Shown here: in pieces, positions 23,601 through 34,034 of the stretch
How positions within the stretch are numbered: the first letter of the stretch is position 1
Layout: the number at the start of each line of letters is the position of its first letter
Origin: Endothia cerciana
Taxonomy: Eukaryota > Ascomycota > Sordariomycetes > Diaporthales > Cryphonectriaceae
Length of the DNA stretch: 64,000 bases
Reading direction: 5' to 3'
Assembly (NCBI GenBank): GCA_026119935.1
Contig: JALRMH010000066.1
Span: forward strand, 1 to 64,000
The notes under the pieces: model-generated
Seen by the model: the letters and a program-made list of their open reading frames with translations, nothing else
Databases searched by the model: none
Told to the model about the DNA's origin: nothing
Program-made: the position numbers and the translations under genes

Positions 23601-24653
23601 GGGGGTCTGTCTGACTCTGACTCTGACTGACTGAGTGGACTGGCTGACGACTCCCCTCCGTCCCTCTCCCGCCTTCCCCTTTTCGCCTCTCCCAATCTCC
23701 CTTGCACATACACACACACCCTTGACTGTTCCTCGCCCCCAACGCATCTCTGCGCAACGCAACCAACCTGGGTCTTGGGATCCTAAACACAAAATCCACC
23801 TCCCTCATTTACATTCCCGTCCTCCGTCCCCGAAGGGTCAACACATTTTGCTGTAACAGACAACCCATGACCTTTTCGGCGCCCGTTCAGCAACTCGTCA
23901 CCCCCAAAAGCTCGACCTGCCAGTCACTAACAGCAACCCGCCAGTTGAGGATCAGAAAGGCCTGATCATTTCCGGGGCCTCATTCCACACCTGCGCGCAT
24001 CCACCTGGTGCATCCCATTCCGAGTTGCGCAGCGTCGCGAGGCTTTCAGTAGCTGTCGCGCACCGTCTCCCGGACGCCCCACCAGACGAGCGCCATTTAC
24101 CTGTCGCTGTCGCGTCATCTCCAGCCCTTTCCGGGTGGTGGTGTGACAACATCGCGACTGACTCTATCCGACGATCTGGTTGGGTCCCTCGCACTGGCCG
24201 CATCAGCTGCCTGAGCTCTGCTCCTGCCCTGCCACGCTGCCCCGTGCCTGGCACTGCAAGCGCCGACCGTCCGACCCACCCACGACTTGCAGCTGCAGCC
24301 AAGAAACGACGCTAGTGTTTTAGCGCCGTCTCTAACCCCGGTTACGTCAGCCTTGTCGCCGCTCGACGACACTGGTTGCCTGGCCACCTCTGATCGCAAC
24401 CATCGACCGGGGGGCCAACCTCCCCACCGTCGCGACGACTATTTGACACAGGCCGCTGTCGCATAGCACCTGACACCTTGATGGCGACTGCCTGGCACGG
24501 ATAGACCGAGTCACCTGAGTCACCGCGCCTCCTTGCACAGCTCCAAGCAGGGCATTTCATCACTCCGTCGCCCGTCCCTGACGCGTGGCTCCGGCTTCTT
24601 CCGCCTTCCATCGTGTTCCTCGTCGCCACCCCCATCAGCCCTTCTCGCTGGCC
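20628..24653. other. 4-kb divergent intergenic region, pyrimidine-rich on the right
   Basis: Separates the Alba gene (-) from the AHC1-like gene (+). The left half is ordinary sequence with no supported ORF. From about 22450 to 24650 the + strand is strongly C/T-rich with GTCA-type and CTCTGA repeats, which looks like a very long promoter/leader of the AHC1-like gene. The long minus-strand ORF at 23058-23792 is an Arg/Gly-rich shadow of this pyrimidine bias. Confidence 0.5.
23016..23039. repeat. (GTCA)n microsatellite
   Basis: About six tandem TCAG units followed by two TCGG units, in the pyrimidine-rich region upstream of the AHC1-like gene. Confidence 0.85.
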
Positions 24654-26555
24654 ATGTTCGGCTTCTGGAGCTCTGATCCGCTGGGTGACAAGGACGTCGG
24701 GTCACAACAAGCCATGGCACAATCTGAAGAGACCCCCAGCCCGGCCACCGACGCGCGCTCACTCAAGAGAAAGGCACCATCCGACGGCAAGGGCCACGAG
24801 GATCTGAAGGAAGATGGCGCCAAACGACAAAGAATAGAATACAGCGTCGCGACTCCCCCAGAGACCCCAGCCGCGCCGCCGCGCAGGGGATACTTCTCGT
24901 CCCCCCCTGCCGTACTCGGGCAGTCGTCAGGGGTTACTGATCGCATAGTCGATGTCATAAATCAGCAGTTTGGGACCGAGATTCTCCTGAGACACCAAGA
25001 GCTGCGTTTTATAAATCAGGAACTGGCAAAGTGTCAAGCAGCCTTGGAGCAGCTGCGTCGGTGCCACCTGATCCCCTACCCAACCACCTGTCCTACTCCA
25101 CAGCAGATGCTGGACATTGTCGACGGAAAGATACCAGCTGTCCAGGGCAAGACTGGTGGATCTGCACCGCAATGGGCCCCACCGTACGGAGTGGTGGATG
25201 GTCCCTATGCGCGTCATTATGCCAAGTGGCTCATCCCCGATCCCAAATTTGACGGCCAAGTACCTGAGTGGCAAGTAGTCCCGGCTGCGTCGAGGCTTCT
25301 TGTTGAAGGGCGGTCGACGAGGAATAGCCAATCTGAGGGTGCGACCATCGGGAAACGGGTCGCCCGCGGCCAGGTTGCCTATAAGGCCCCGGCACCGGTT
25401 GCGACACCCAAGACGAAGGGGCCGTGTGTCCTCAAGAGGAGCGACGGCGTCACTGTCAAGCTCTTCTGTCACCTCGAGAAGGTCGACGGCAAGAGGTGCG
25501 ACAGGGACGATTTTAGCAGCACGCAGGGCTTCATCAATCATGTGCGCATAACACACAAGAAGGAGTTCAAGTCTCACGATGAGGCTGCCTTCTTCTGCGG
25601 TGTTCCCATAACAGCCGATGAGAGCGTACCAGTCCACCACGAGGAGAAGAACACCGGAGCCCAACCCACCGGCCAAGGCGCTGGCGTCGTTCATCCTCTT
25701 GCGAGAGCAGACGCTACGACGGAGCAGAATGCTTACGCAAAAATCCTCCAGCGCATCGATACCTCGCTCAAGTTGTTCCACCAGGGCAACTTGCCAGGCG
25801 TCACCAGAATTCCCGGTGTCTCATCTCAAGCCCCCTCTACTGAAGTCGATTGGAAGTCTCCGAAGAGTTTCGTTGGCTCACCCGCGACTCCTTTCCTCTC
25901 TCAGTTACTCCAAGCTCGGAATTTCGAAGGCGACCTCAGGACACACGTCGAGGATGCGAAGAGTAGGGAGGATGTTGATGACCTCATGCCTGGTGAAGAT
26001 GAATCCGATGAAGGCGAACAAGGTCTGGAAACCAAGTCGGATGACATGGCCACCGCCCAGGCTGGATCTCGCGTTCCCGCCATGCGGGTCCCAGCCCGAG
26101 CGGTTCCTGCTGCCTCTGTCACCGAGCCGGGTACATCCAGCAGCGGCAGCAGCAGCGGCAGCAGCAGCAGCAGCAAGGGCCGTTCGCCGCATCTCTCTCT
26201 GCTTCCTCCCGCGGGCATCGCTACCATCGATGAAGATGCTTCGAGCGTGGGTGAAAACAATGTGATGGATGTTGATCGCAGTCCGAACACCGCAACAAGT
26301 AACAACGCGCCATCACTGGTGAGCGACGACGGTGGGGATGATTCAGATGATGCTTCGTCCTCTTGTGATGCCTCCGACGCGGATATGTCTGACGTCGCCG
26401 AAGTCGACCTCGAATACCTTGACATGCAAGACCCACTTGCGCAACATGCTGGCAGTACGAGCAATGGCTCCCGAAAGAAGGACGAGTCCAGGCATGTCAG
26501 CTTTGTGACACCGGTGCCCGGCAAGGCTACTGTCCGGCGCAAGCCAAGAGCTTGA
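24654..26555 (+). CDS. AHC1-like ADA histone acetyltransferase complex component
   Basis: Single exon; 633 aa from the ATG at 24654 (MFGFWSSDPLGDKD). The frame is open upstream to 24585 only from a GTG. In yeast, Ahc1 belongs to the ADA form of the Gcn5 acetyltransferase complex. Two blocks point to the filamentous-fungal AHC1-like family: a helical block at about 100-190 with RHQELRFINQELAKCQAALEQL, RRCHLIPYP and VVDGPYARHYAKWLIPDPKF, and an atypical C2H2 finger at about 260-310 with CVLKRSDGVTVKLFC, FSSTQGFINHVRITHKKEF and SHDEAA. The rest is disordered: a Ser/Gly repeat (SSGSSSGSSSSS, near 500), acidic clusters and a basic KATVRRKPRA end. Family assignment rests on memory of conserved motifs; the precise complex is inferred. 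Confidence 0.82.
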   Translation: MFGFWSSDPLGDKDVGSQQAMAQSEETPSPATDARSLKRKAPSDGKGHEDLKEDGAKRQRIEYSVATPPETPAAPPRRGYFSSPPAVLGQSSGVTDRIVDVINQQFGTEILLRHQELRFINQELAKCQAALEQLRRCHLIPYPTTCPTPQQMLDIVDGKIPAVQGKTGGSAPQWAPPYGVVDGPYARHYAKWLIPDPKFDGQVPEWQVVPAASRLLVEGRSTRNSQSEGATIGKRVARGQVAYKAPAPVATPKTKGPCVLKRSDGVTVKLFCHLEKVDGKRCDRDDFSSTQGFINHVRITHKKEFKSHDEAAFFCGVPITADESVPVHHEEKNTGAQPTGQGAGVVHPLARADATTEQNAYAKILQRIDTSLKLFHQGNLPGVTRIPGVSSQAPSTEVDWKSPKSFVGSPATPFLSQLLQARNFEGDLRTHVEDAKSREDVDDLMPGEDESDEGEQGLETKSDDMATAQAGSRVPAMRVPARAVPAASVTEPGTSSSGSSSGSSSSSKGRSPHLSLLPPAGIATIDEDASSVGENNVMDVDRSPNTATSNNAPSLVSDDGGDDSDDASSSCDASDADMSDVAEVDLEYLDMQDPLAQHAGSTSNGSRKKDESRHVSFVTPVPGKATVRRKPRA

Positions 26556-29329
26556 GGCGCCACTCTCGATGACTTCACCGACCCTTCTGTTCATGACTAC
26601 AATTTTTAATACGCTGGTGGACATGCGCCGAGAACACTGTGTCTGCCGCTCCAGCACTTGCCCACCCACGAACGTTCACGTATACCGATTTTATTGTCCA
26701 CTTCTTAGTGTCTTGGTGTTGGGTAGGCTGGCCTTTGGGTCGGGATGGGACATCGTCTCTGTATACAACACTCTGGCTGAAGAGCGAAAGATCGTGTCTT
26801 TATCGGAGGAGATCGAACCAGAGCAATTCGCTGGGACAGAGCTTCGCAAGAGAATAGAACTAGACGTGTGTGGGAAAATGTTTCATGTAGCATACTGTTC
26901 TTACTTTACACTTGCCATACCCACAAGTACACGACGAGACGAAGATGATACCACAATAAAACAAATTTGCTTTCCCAATCTCGAAATGTCTTCTGAGGCG
27001 GCTGTGTTTAATGTGCCTGTAATAATGTCTGCAACCCCGGGCATACACCCAGCCGCCTGCTTTAGCCGTCTGGTTCACCGCGAAACTGCGGAAGTCGTAG
27101 ATCGCCAGCCCTCCTCCTTTCGGTATTCTCTTGTGAAATCTTGCCTCCCTAGGGAATATCGCAAGCATCCTATGGCGTCCGACCTTTCGTGGTATACTTG
27201 GTAACCTATCGCTGGTCAACTCCGATGGTACAATCGACGACGTCCCCTTGGCTGCCCCTGTAGTGGAGTGATTCAGCAGCAGTCTTCTGTAGCTGTCAAT
27301 CTCTCTTTCGTGAGAATGACTTGACCGGCCAACCCCTATTCTCCCGCCTTCTTCTGGGTGTCCTGTTGGTTGCACTTTCCAGGTATTAATTACAAGCCTA
27401 CCGAGTGAGTCCATCGTCGGCCACGTCGAGGACATCTTCAGGGGGGGTCGAGGTACCCAAGTTTGGAACAATCAGCAACAAATACTTCGGCAGACCTCTG
27501 GGGAGGGAGGGGGGGAAGTATATATAACAAATTCTACATTGCTGACGATTTCTGGTTCCGCGGGTCTCCTCCTCGACAACACATCCGGAGAACAGTTCAC
27601 GGGCTGCAGGCTGAGCCGCACGAGGGCCGGAAAGCATGCCTCAACATCGACACTCTGGCCGTGCGAACGGCGAGATGGCAACAGAGTCAAGAAGCGTGGA
27701 CGCGATCAAGGCCTGGGCCTAATTGTGGACAGACACGGCCCAGAGAAGGTCCAGGAAATATCTGCACAACATCCTCAAGAGCTACTGCAAGAGCTTCCGT
27801 TGAGCGCTTCGTGGATGTTGTCTGCCGGCAGGCCATTCATCGCTTTCTGTGGATAGGGACGGGGGGAGCCTTTTGCACGTGTTCGGCACGGAGCTGGTGT
27901 TTGATCTCGGAGCACGGGCGCGCGCTGGGGATGATGCAGGGAATACCAGGTCACAAAGCAGGGCAAGGAGAGCCTGGTCAGGGAGATGACGAGTCTTCAG
28001 GCTGCGATGCAGGTGCTTCGTGGGCAACCTATCGGGAAGAGCTGCACATTGGTGTAAATGCAATTTGTGGCTCAGTGATCCTTGTATGATCAGCCCTAGC
28101 CTATACTGCCACCCATCCTTTCTTCACTGACGGCTGGACAGTATCTGGTTCCGGAGCCCTATATTACACGCCCGCCTCGGGGAGCAACAAGGCTTTCCTG
28201 ATACCAAGTCCGACTCTCTGACTGTCTATCCTCTTTACGGCTCGCAATTTTGAAAGACTGTCTAGTACTGGTGCAATATGCGTGAACTTTTCAGGAGCCG
28301 TGTATGTGCGACATATTAAAAACGAGCACAGTAAGACAGCCTGCATGTTCGTCCTTGGAGGAATCACGGAAAGCTCGCCGGAGAGTGATGCTACGAGCTC
28401 GATGGAGCCGGCAAGTGTCTTGAGTACAAGATGGTCTCGGGCGCCGGGTTGGGCATTCTAGGAGTCATGATAATTACATGTTGACTTCGGCCTAATAATC
28501 AGCCGGGAGCGTAAACGTGGGGGCAGTGCTCTGTCCACGCAACAGAGCACTACGTTCCACAGCCTTTACTGCTGCACAGGCGTAGGCCACACTGGGGAGT
28601 TCAAGCGCACATTGGGCCTTGTTCAAGGCATCCACGGCAAGAGGAAGGGAGCGCATGATTTATCAAGCCACATCTGGACCCCAGGCTGACGTTTCGAGGA
28701 GCGCCGATGAGCCGAATGCATCGTCAACATGAGTCTTTGTCAGCCAATATAGCCCAAAGTCCCCAATGGTAGAACATGATATCTTTATTTGTTGACAACA
28801 AATCATCTAGTGGGCTTCCTTTGACGTGATCTTGGTGGGAACCACGTGTGAATTCTATAATGGCTTGAAACAACTGAAAGAGCTAGGCCCCTGTTGATGC
28901 CCAGATCGAGATACTTGGCCAATCAGCCAAGGGCGCCTCTGCAGTCCTGCAGATTACTTGGAATACCGAGCCAATTAGCTCCGGGATGACATACGTTTAA
29001 ATCGGGTAAGGGCTTCCGCACAACGGCGCCGCACGTTCGACTACTAAAGTGATGACCTGGCGCTCTTGGGTTGTGAGGCCACAGCATTGTTTGAACAGCT
29101 CTTCAAGGGTTTATTCGTTAAGAATTATCGCGATACACAATATATACAGTGTTCTAGTCAAGGTCCAGCCCTAATCGAAATCGAAATCGAAATCTAAATC
29201 GGAATCACCGTGAGCGCTGAGCAGCTATCAAGTGGCACTATTCGGAGTAACACTTGTATGTACAAATTCTTGTTACCGTTGCTGTCCATAAATACACTCC
29301 TAAGATCTTGCTGACATACAATCAGAGCC
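26556..29329. other. 2.8-kb gap before the HET gene; no supported gene
   Basis: Two opposing ORFs overlap here (26569-27204 + and 26860-27471 -), and another lies at 27463-28089 (+). The latter two open only from TTG codons, and none shows a domain or intron evidence. The rest is lower in GC than the housekeeping flank and marks the left edge of the accessory island. A hexamer repeat lies at 29173-29205. Confidence 0.45.
29173..29205. repeat. AATCGA hexamer tandem repeat
   Basis: About five tandem units of AATCGA with late-copy changes (AATCTA, AATCGG), ending some 125 bases before the HET-gene start codon. Confidence 0.8.
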
Positions 29330-31669
29330 ATGTTGCTGTTAGAGGTCTCGTCGCTCCAGCTCCACGAGTTCGATGCCACTTCGCCTCCCTACGCGACTTT
29401 CTCCTGCGCTCATGCCGGCGGCGAAGTGCGTTTGGAGAACCTCGGAGGTCCTCATATCATGGCACACTCAACGGGAATGCGCATTATAAAGAATGCCTGC
29501 GCTCGCGCTCAGGGTCTGGGCGTCGATTGGCTGTGGACGGACGCCCTCTGCATTGATCGACGTTCAACTGCTGCGATCTCCGAGGATATTAACTCTTTGG
29601 CATATATCTACCGTGAATGCATGTTCTCCATCATATATCTTCATGACTTTCCGGCCAATATCCTTGTTGAGGAGGAGAAAGAGGCGTGTCTTCGGAACTG
29701 TATCTGGACGAAAGGCGTGTGGGCACTACCGCACTTGATATTTCCCAGGGTGGCACGCTTTTATGATTGCGGATGGTCTGAGATAGGGACCAAAGCGTCA
29801 CTGATTAGGCAACTTTTCAACGTCACCTCAGTCGACGAAGCCGTACTTCGAGACTCGGAATGTCTGGTTGAGTACTCAAACGGGAGGAAAATGTCCTGGG
29901 CGTCCGGGCTCTCAACCCTCCGCCCGGAAGATTCCGCCTACTCCCTCCTGGGGATCTTCGGCGTTAATATGGAAATCCGATATGGTGAGCGGACAAAAGC
30001 TTTCTTGCGGCTACAAGAAGAAATTCTGAAGGACACGAGCGACCTCTCACTACTCGCGTGGCGGCCTCTCGGGCACCAAGAGTACCGGGGCATTTTCGCA
30101 GAGTCGCCGGATGAGTTTCGACATTTTCGAAGCTATCCAGGATCACCTCTGCAGATCGCGGGCTCCGTGCAGATGGACTGTCGTGGTGTCATCATCGAGG
30201 CAGCCTTTCAGAGGCGAGGTGCTGACCTGTGCCTGCGACTGGAAGCCTACCATGGGCTTGCAATCTCGATCAGCTTCACACGATTCCAGAAGGACTATGT
30301 GAGGAAACGGGTCGAGTTGGAACAGATTGGGGGAAACGACGGAGTTCATGACATCCACCGAATCCACGTCAAACGAAGTGTGGATAGCTGGACCTCGAGG
30401 AAGATCGGCAACTTGCTAGGTGCTGAACGAGAGATCCGGCGAGGCGATCACGGGACATCAAATAAAGTTGCCCACAATCTTTCGATTTCCGCTCTCGAAC
30501 ACAATGGCAGTGGTTGGGAGAGGTCCACCGATAGAGCTGTCGGGCGGTCGCTCACGGCCAACTGGCTGGATTCAATTTCTGGCAACGACAACAGTTCCTT
30601 GGCGGCCACCATTGCCTGGTCTTCAGATATAGCCTCTGTCGCCGCCGAACCATCTCTAGGGCACCATTACTTCGGAATAGACTACACGACAGGGGGTGAT
30701 CGATTACGAGACGAACAAGAGCGATTGTACAGAAACGATGGGTTTTCGAACCATGTTGCGCATGACCCTTCACAGCACGAGGCTGGTGAGGCCGACGACG
30801 ACCAATCCAGCATCTGCGAGGATGCGGCAGACCAAATCGACCAAGGCCTTATAGCGGCTGCCATCAGTCCATCTCGTGACTTTGCGAGGATCTTGGATGA
30901 TTTGACTGATGAATTAGGCGAGCAATTCCGTAGTCAGTTGCGAAGGCAGTCTCTCAAGCGGTCGTTTACTTTTCACTCGCAAGGTCAACGGAAAAAGACA
31001 AGGATGGATCCTCAAGAGGGTGACATGGATGCCGCGAGCATCTCCCTAGATGAGGACGGCGACATGATCGTTGTTCGACGATCAGCTACGGAAGAGGCAA
31101 TCCTTGCCTGCCCCTTCTATCTCAGAGACAAGCAGAGATACCGGACTTGCCTCACACGGCATCAATTTTCATATATTGAGGACATCAAGGAGCACTTGTT
31201 AAACATGCACCGCAAGCCTCTCTTCTGTCCCACTTGTCAAGACGGATTCACCACTCTGCGGGCAAGAGATGAGCACATCCGACGCCGCGTGTGTGAGCAC
31301 CGGTCCACCCCGCCACTGCCTGGACTCACGGATGAGCAAGTCTACCAGCTGGAGGAAGAGGGACTGACAATGTTATCAACGGAGGGGCAGTGGTATGAGA
31401 TATGGAGTATCATCCTCCCGGGGCATGAGCCTCCGTCTTCACCGTTGTATTCTACGGACCAAGAGTATGGCATCTGCGAACTGCGGAAATTCTGGCAGAT
31501 ACATGGGCAAGAACTCATCTCGGAGTTTCTCAACACAAGAGGGCTGGAGTATGCAGAGCTACAGAATGAGGAGAGAGACCTTGATTTTCTGTACAGGACA
31601 GTTTTGGAACGCGCGATTGACCGGATGTATTCAGTCCTCGGCGACCCACCAGGTTACCCAGAGCATTGA
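29330..31669 (+). CDS. HET-domain protein fused to a C-terminal zinc-finger-like module
   Basis: Intronless, 779 aa. The N-terminal ~245 residues follow the HET-E/HET-D type HET domain in order: MLLLEV start, PPYATFSC (19-26), a helix with RIIKNACARAQGLGVDWLWTD (51-71), ALCIDR (72-77), INSLAYIYRECMFSIIYL (87-104), WTKGVWALPHLIFP (126-139), MSWASGLSTLRPEDSAYSLL (188-207), GIFGV and YGE. Two usual motifs are altered: SHTW is SCAH and TLQE is ALPH. HET domains act in heterokaryon incompatibility and regulated cell death. A middle region (~250-590) of beta/disordered character follows. The C-terminus (~592-750) is a Cys/His block beginning ACPFYLRD, with FCPTC and EHIRRRVCE, then WYEIW (~687) and ILPG. 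The same module occurs in the next two genes. There is no NACHT, NB-ARC, WD40 or ankyrin region. Confidence 0.85.
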   Translation: MLLLEVSSLQLHEFDATSPPYATFSCAHAGGEVRLENLGGPHIMAHSTGMRIIKNACARAQGLGVDWLWTDALCIDRRSTAAISEDINSLAYIYRECMFSIIYLHDFPANILVEEEKEACLRNCIWTKGVWALPHLIFPRVARFYDCGWSEIGTKASLIRQLFNVTSVDEAVLRDSECLVEYSNGRKMSWASGLSTLRPEDSAYSLLGIFGVNMEIRYGERTKAFLRLQEEILKDTSDLSLLAWRPLGHQEYRGIFAESPDEFRHFRSYPGSPLQIAGSVQMDCRGVIIEAAFQRRGADLCLRLEAYHGLAISISFTRFQKDYVRKRVELEQIGGNDGVHDIHRIHVKRSVDSWTSRKIGNLLGAEREIRRGDHGTSNKVAHNLSISALEHNGSGWERSTDRAVGRSLTANWLDSISGNDNSSLAATIAWSSDIASVAAEPSLGHHYFGIDYTTGGDRLRDEQERLYRNDGFSNHVAHDPSQHEAGEADDDQSSICEDAADQIDQGLIAAAISPSRDFARILDDLTDELGEQFRSQLRRQSLKRSFTFHSQGQRKKTRMDPQEGDMDAASISLDEDGDMIVVRRSATEEAILACPFYLRDKQRYRTCLTRHQFSYIEDIKEHLLNMHRKPLFCPTCQDGFTTLRARDEHIRRRVCEHRSTPPLPGLTDEQVYQLEEEGLTMLSTEGQWYEIWSIILPGHEPPSSPLYSTDQEYGICELRKFWQIHGQELISEFLNTRGLEYAELQNEERDLDFLYRTVLERAIDRMYSVLGDPPGYPEH

Positions 31670-32567
31670 TGATCGCAAACGGTCTTGCAGGCATTATAGA
31701 ACTGTGCGGGATCGTGGTGCTTTACAAGGATGCCCGCAAAAATATATATCGAATAGATGAATTCTGTGTGCAATTTGATTTCTCATATCTATCGCCAATA
31801 AATCTTGGCCACCAATACTACGAATGGCGTAGTGAACATCGTGCTCGAAAGTGAGCGTGTTGTCAAGGCTGGAAATCCGTGAAGCTGACTCCGCGAGCTA
31901 TCGGATGATCAGAAGCGTAATGATGTTTTAATGGGAATCAGAATCATTATTGACAGTTCTTCTGGATCAAAATGACTCCAGAATCTCGTGGATCCTGGGA
32001 AGTCGCGATGAAGAGAATGCAACCTTGGAATCAAATAAGCTGGGTGCTACAGTGTTAGTCACTCATGAACGAAAAGCTTCACAACATACAAAAATTGAAC
32101 AAGGTCGATACAACGGAGATAGGTGCCGATTGTATGTGTATTCAATGTGAAAATTGCATTTGGCGTGGGTTTGGGTTACCGAGCCTGTCATTCTCTGGAT
32201 GCGGGTCAAGATGAGGACTCTGGTGATCATGCAGACTCCATTGGGATTCTTGAAGACCTTATTAGACATGCGCGAAAGTTTACTGAGATAGTTTGTCCAG
32301 GGAATGAATCTGCAGGACAAGCAGGTGTAGGAAGCAGATAATACCAAGGGTAGGCATCCAGAAGGCCATGGACAAGCCAGGGTCATTCAGTCCTACTGTC
32401 CTGGGCATTATATCCTACCGAGCATCTAAGAGTGACTGCCACGTTCGACAAAGAGAGCAAGTAATTACTTAAGTATATGATTACTACATGCAGGCGGGAA
32501 GCGACGTGGTCTAGGAGCGCCGACTTTTGGGTATGATAGCATACATAGAGCAGCTAGATCTGACCAT
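31670..32567. other. Convergent intergenic region in the accessory island
   Basis: AT-richer sequence between the HET gene (+) and the minus-strand module gene. No coding feature or repeat family was recognised. Confidence 0.55.
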
Positions 32568-34034
32568 TCAATGCTGCCCTTCTCCAACGGGTCCATGGCT
32601 GTCCTGATCAAAAAATGACATGTCAAGGTACTCCGCCCATGAACCCCGAACTCTGTTGTCATCCTCGGCAGGGCTTGGTGGCGCTTCTCTCGGGGCGGGA
32701 GGCTGAAGAGTGGAGTACGTCCGATTCTCAGACTCCAGCTGAAAAGGCCGAATGGCGTCTTGGCTCCCCGTAATACGTGGTACAGAAAACTCGCGCCGCG
32801 TAGGTTGTAGTCTTCCGTACTCAGACAAAGCAGGCTGATCTAGGCTGCCTGAAAAGATTCCAGGGTTTTGACTTGAACCTGCGAATGACAATATGTTGCT
32901 GTATGCATGGCGAGAAGCCGCTATCCCGGCCTCCTGCGTGGATAAACTGGGCGATGAGACCAGATCCCAGTCTGGCACCATTGCAGAAGTTACAGGCGTT
33001 CCGGTGACGAGTGAAGACCCCACCCTGTTCTCATCTTCACCGGAAATATCGTCTGTTTGCCTAGATTGGCTGATAAACCCGTCGACAATACCAAAAATTA
33101 TTGCACGCCATGTGTCGTTGTCGAGAGCGTGGATTCCAGGTTGCGCCGATGATGGGATCAGTTCTTGCCACCGACCATTGCTGTCCATCTCGTTCCTCGT
33201 ATCTGTCATTTGTTGAATGTGGGCCGAGTCGTAGATGTAGGGCGACGAAGGGCGTGCCTCGTTGGGGAAAAGTATGTCCCATATTAACATCCATCGATCG
33301 AATTCCGAACGCTGTGACGAACGATCTTGCGCAATATCGCGAATGGCCGTGTCCTGCTCTCTTGTGACGCCGGGAATGTTACGCAATATCGCCGGGGCCT
33401 CGCAGGATCGAGCCTGAATGTGCTCGCCCCACAGGCTCTCTGCAAGCCTGCCTCTGAATTCCCTCCTGCAGGTGGGGCAATAAAATGGCTGCTTATGCAC
33501 ACGACCGAGGTGCTGTCGGACGTCGATGACACGCCGCAGACTATAAGCCAGACAAGCCTGATATGTGTTCCTGTCGTGAAGGTAGAGAGGGCATGCAAAT
33601 ACACGCGACTGCTGATCCGCTTTCCTCCTTGGCTTGTCTGCGTGTGATTGTCCGTCCCCTTCTCGTTTTCGCTTGGATGCTCGAGGATGATTGTGGCCGG
33701 AGCCGGTGCCGGAAGTATAAGAAGCGCCGTGCCGCGACTGGTAGCCCATGCTGGACAATCCTGCTCGTCCTCCTGCTCGCGCCCCAGCCCCAGGTCTCTG
33801 CTGCTCACCCCACGTTGCATCATGGAGGGGTCCGACCAGAGCAAAGAGCGACGGGACAGCAGAACGAAGCAGGATCTCCGGGTCGTTGTTTGGAACGACT
33901 TTCTCAAGAAGCTGCACGAACAGGATATGGCACAGGATATCCGACCCGCTCCTTTTGATCGGCCATTTCCGCGGGGAGGACTCGACGTTATCTTCCAGAC
34001 TGACAGGTCTGCCAAGGAGGGGAATTGTAGACAT
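32568..34034 (-). CDS. Zinc-finger-like module protein B (island paralogue)
   Basis: Single exon as modelled, 488 aa from the ATG at 34034 (MSTIPLLGRPVSLED); the frame opens earlier only from a TTG. Residues 1-90 are helical/unclassified; 90-145 are Gly/Arg/Ser-rich with KRKREGD and KPRRKAD basic clusters that could be nuclear signals. The shared module starts at about 147 with FACPLYLHDRN, followed by VIDVRQHLGRVHKQPFYCPTC, GEHIQARSCE and WMLIWDILFP (~253), then PSSPYIYD. The last ~190 residues are Ser/Pro/Asn-rich and disordered, ending near EYLDMSFFDQD. A short protein-like reading just upstream (34179 downwards, MSFTHFDLSKG...) might be an additional first exon. Function unknown; nucleic-acid or metal binding is inferred from the Cys/His pattern. 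Confidence 0.75.
   Translation of the reverse strand: MSTIPLLGRPVSLEDNVESSPRKWPIKRSGSDILCHILFVQLLEKVVPNNDPEILLRSAVPSLFALVGPLHDATWGEQQRPGAGARAGGRAGLSSMGYQSRHGASYTSGTGSGHNHPRASKRKREGDGQSHADKPRRKADQQSRVFACPLYLHDRNTYQACLAYSLRRVIDVRQHLGRVHKQPFYCPTCRREFRGRLAESLWGEHIQARSCEAPAILRNIPGVTREQDTAIRDIAQDRSSQRSEFDRWMLIWDILFPNEARPSSPYIYDSAHIQQMTDTRNEMDSNGRWQELIPSSAQPGIHALDNDTWRAIIFGIVDGFISQSRQTDDISGEDENRVGSSLVTGTPVTSAMVPDWDLVSSPSLSTQEAGIAASRHAYSNILSFAGSSQNPGIFSGSLDQPALSEYGRLQPTRREFSVPRITGSQDAIRPFQLESENRTYSTLQPPAPREAPPSPAEDDNRVRGSWAEYLDMSFFDQDSHGPVGEGQH

Noticed and set aside
23058..23792. 244-codon minus ORF
   Set aside because: It is the antisense reading of a C/T-rich leader, giving Arg/Gly-rich low-complexity text.
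26569..27471. Overlapping 211-codon (+) and 203-codon (-) ORFs
   Set aside because: They overlap on opposite strands, the minus one opens from TTG rather than ATG, and neither shows a domain, signal peptide or conserved-looking block.
27463..28089. 208-codon + strand ORF
   Set aside because: It opens from TTG, is rich in Arg/Gly/Cys typical of chance frames, and has no recognisable motif.
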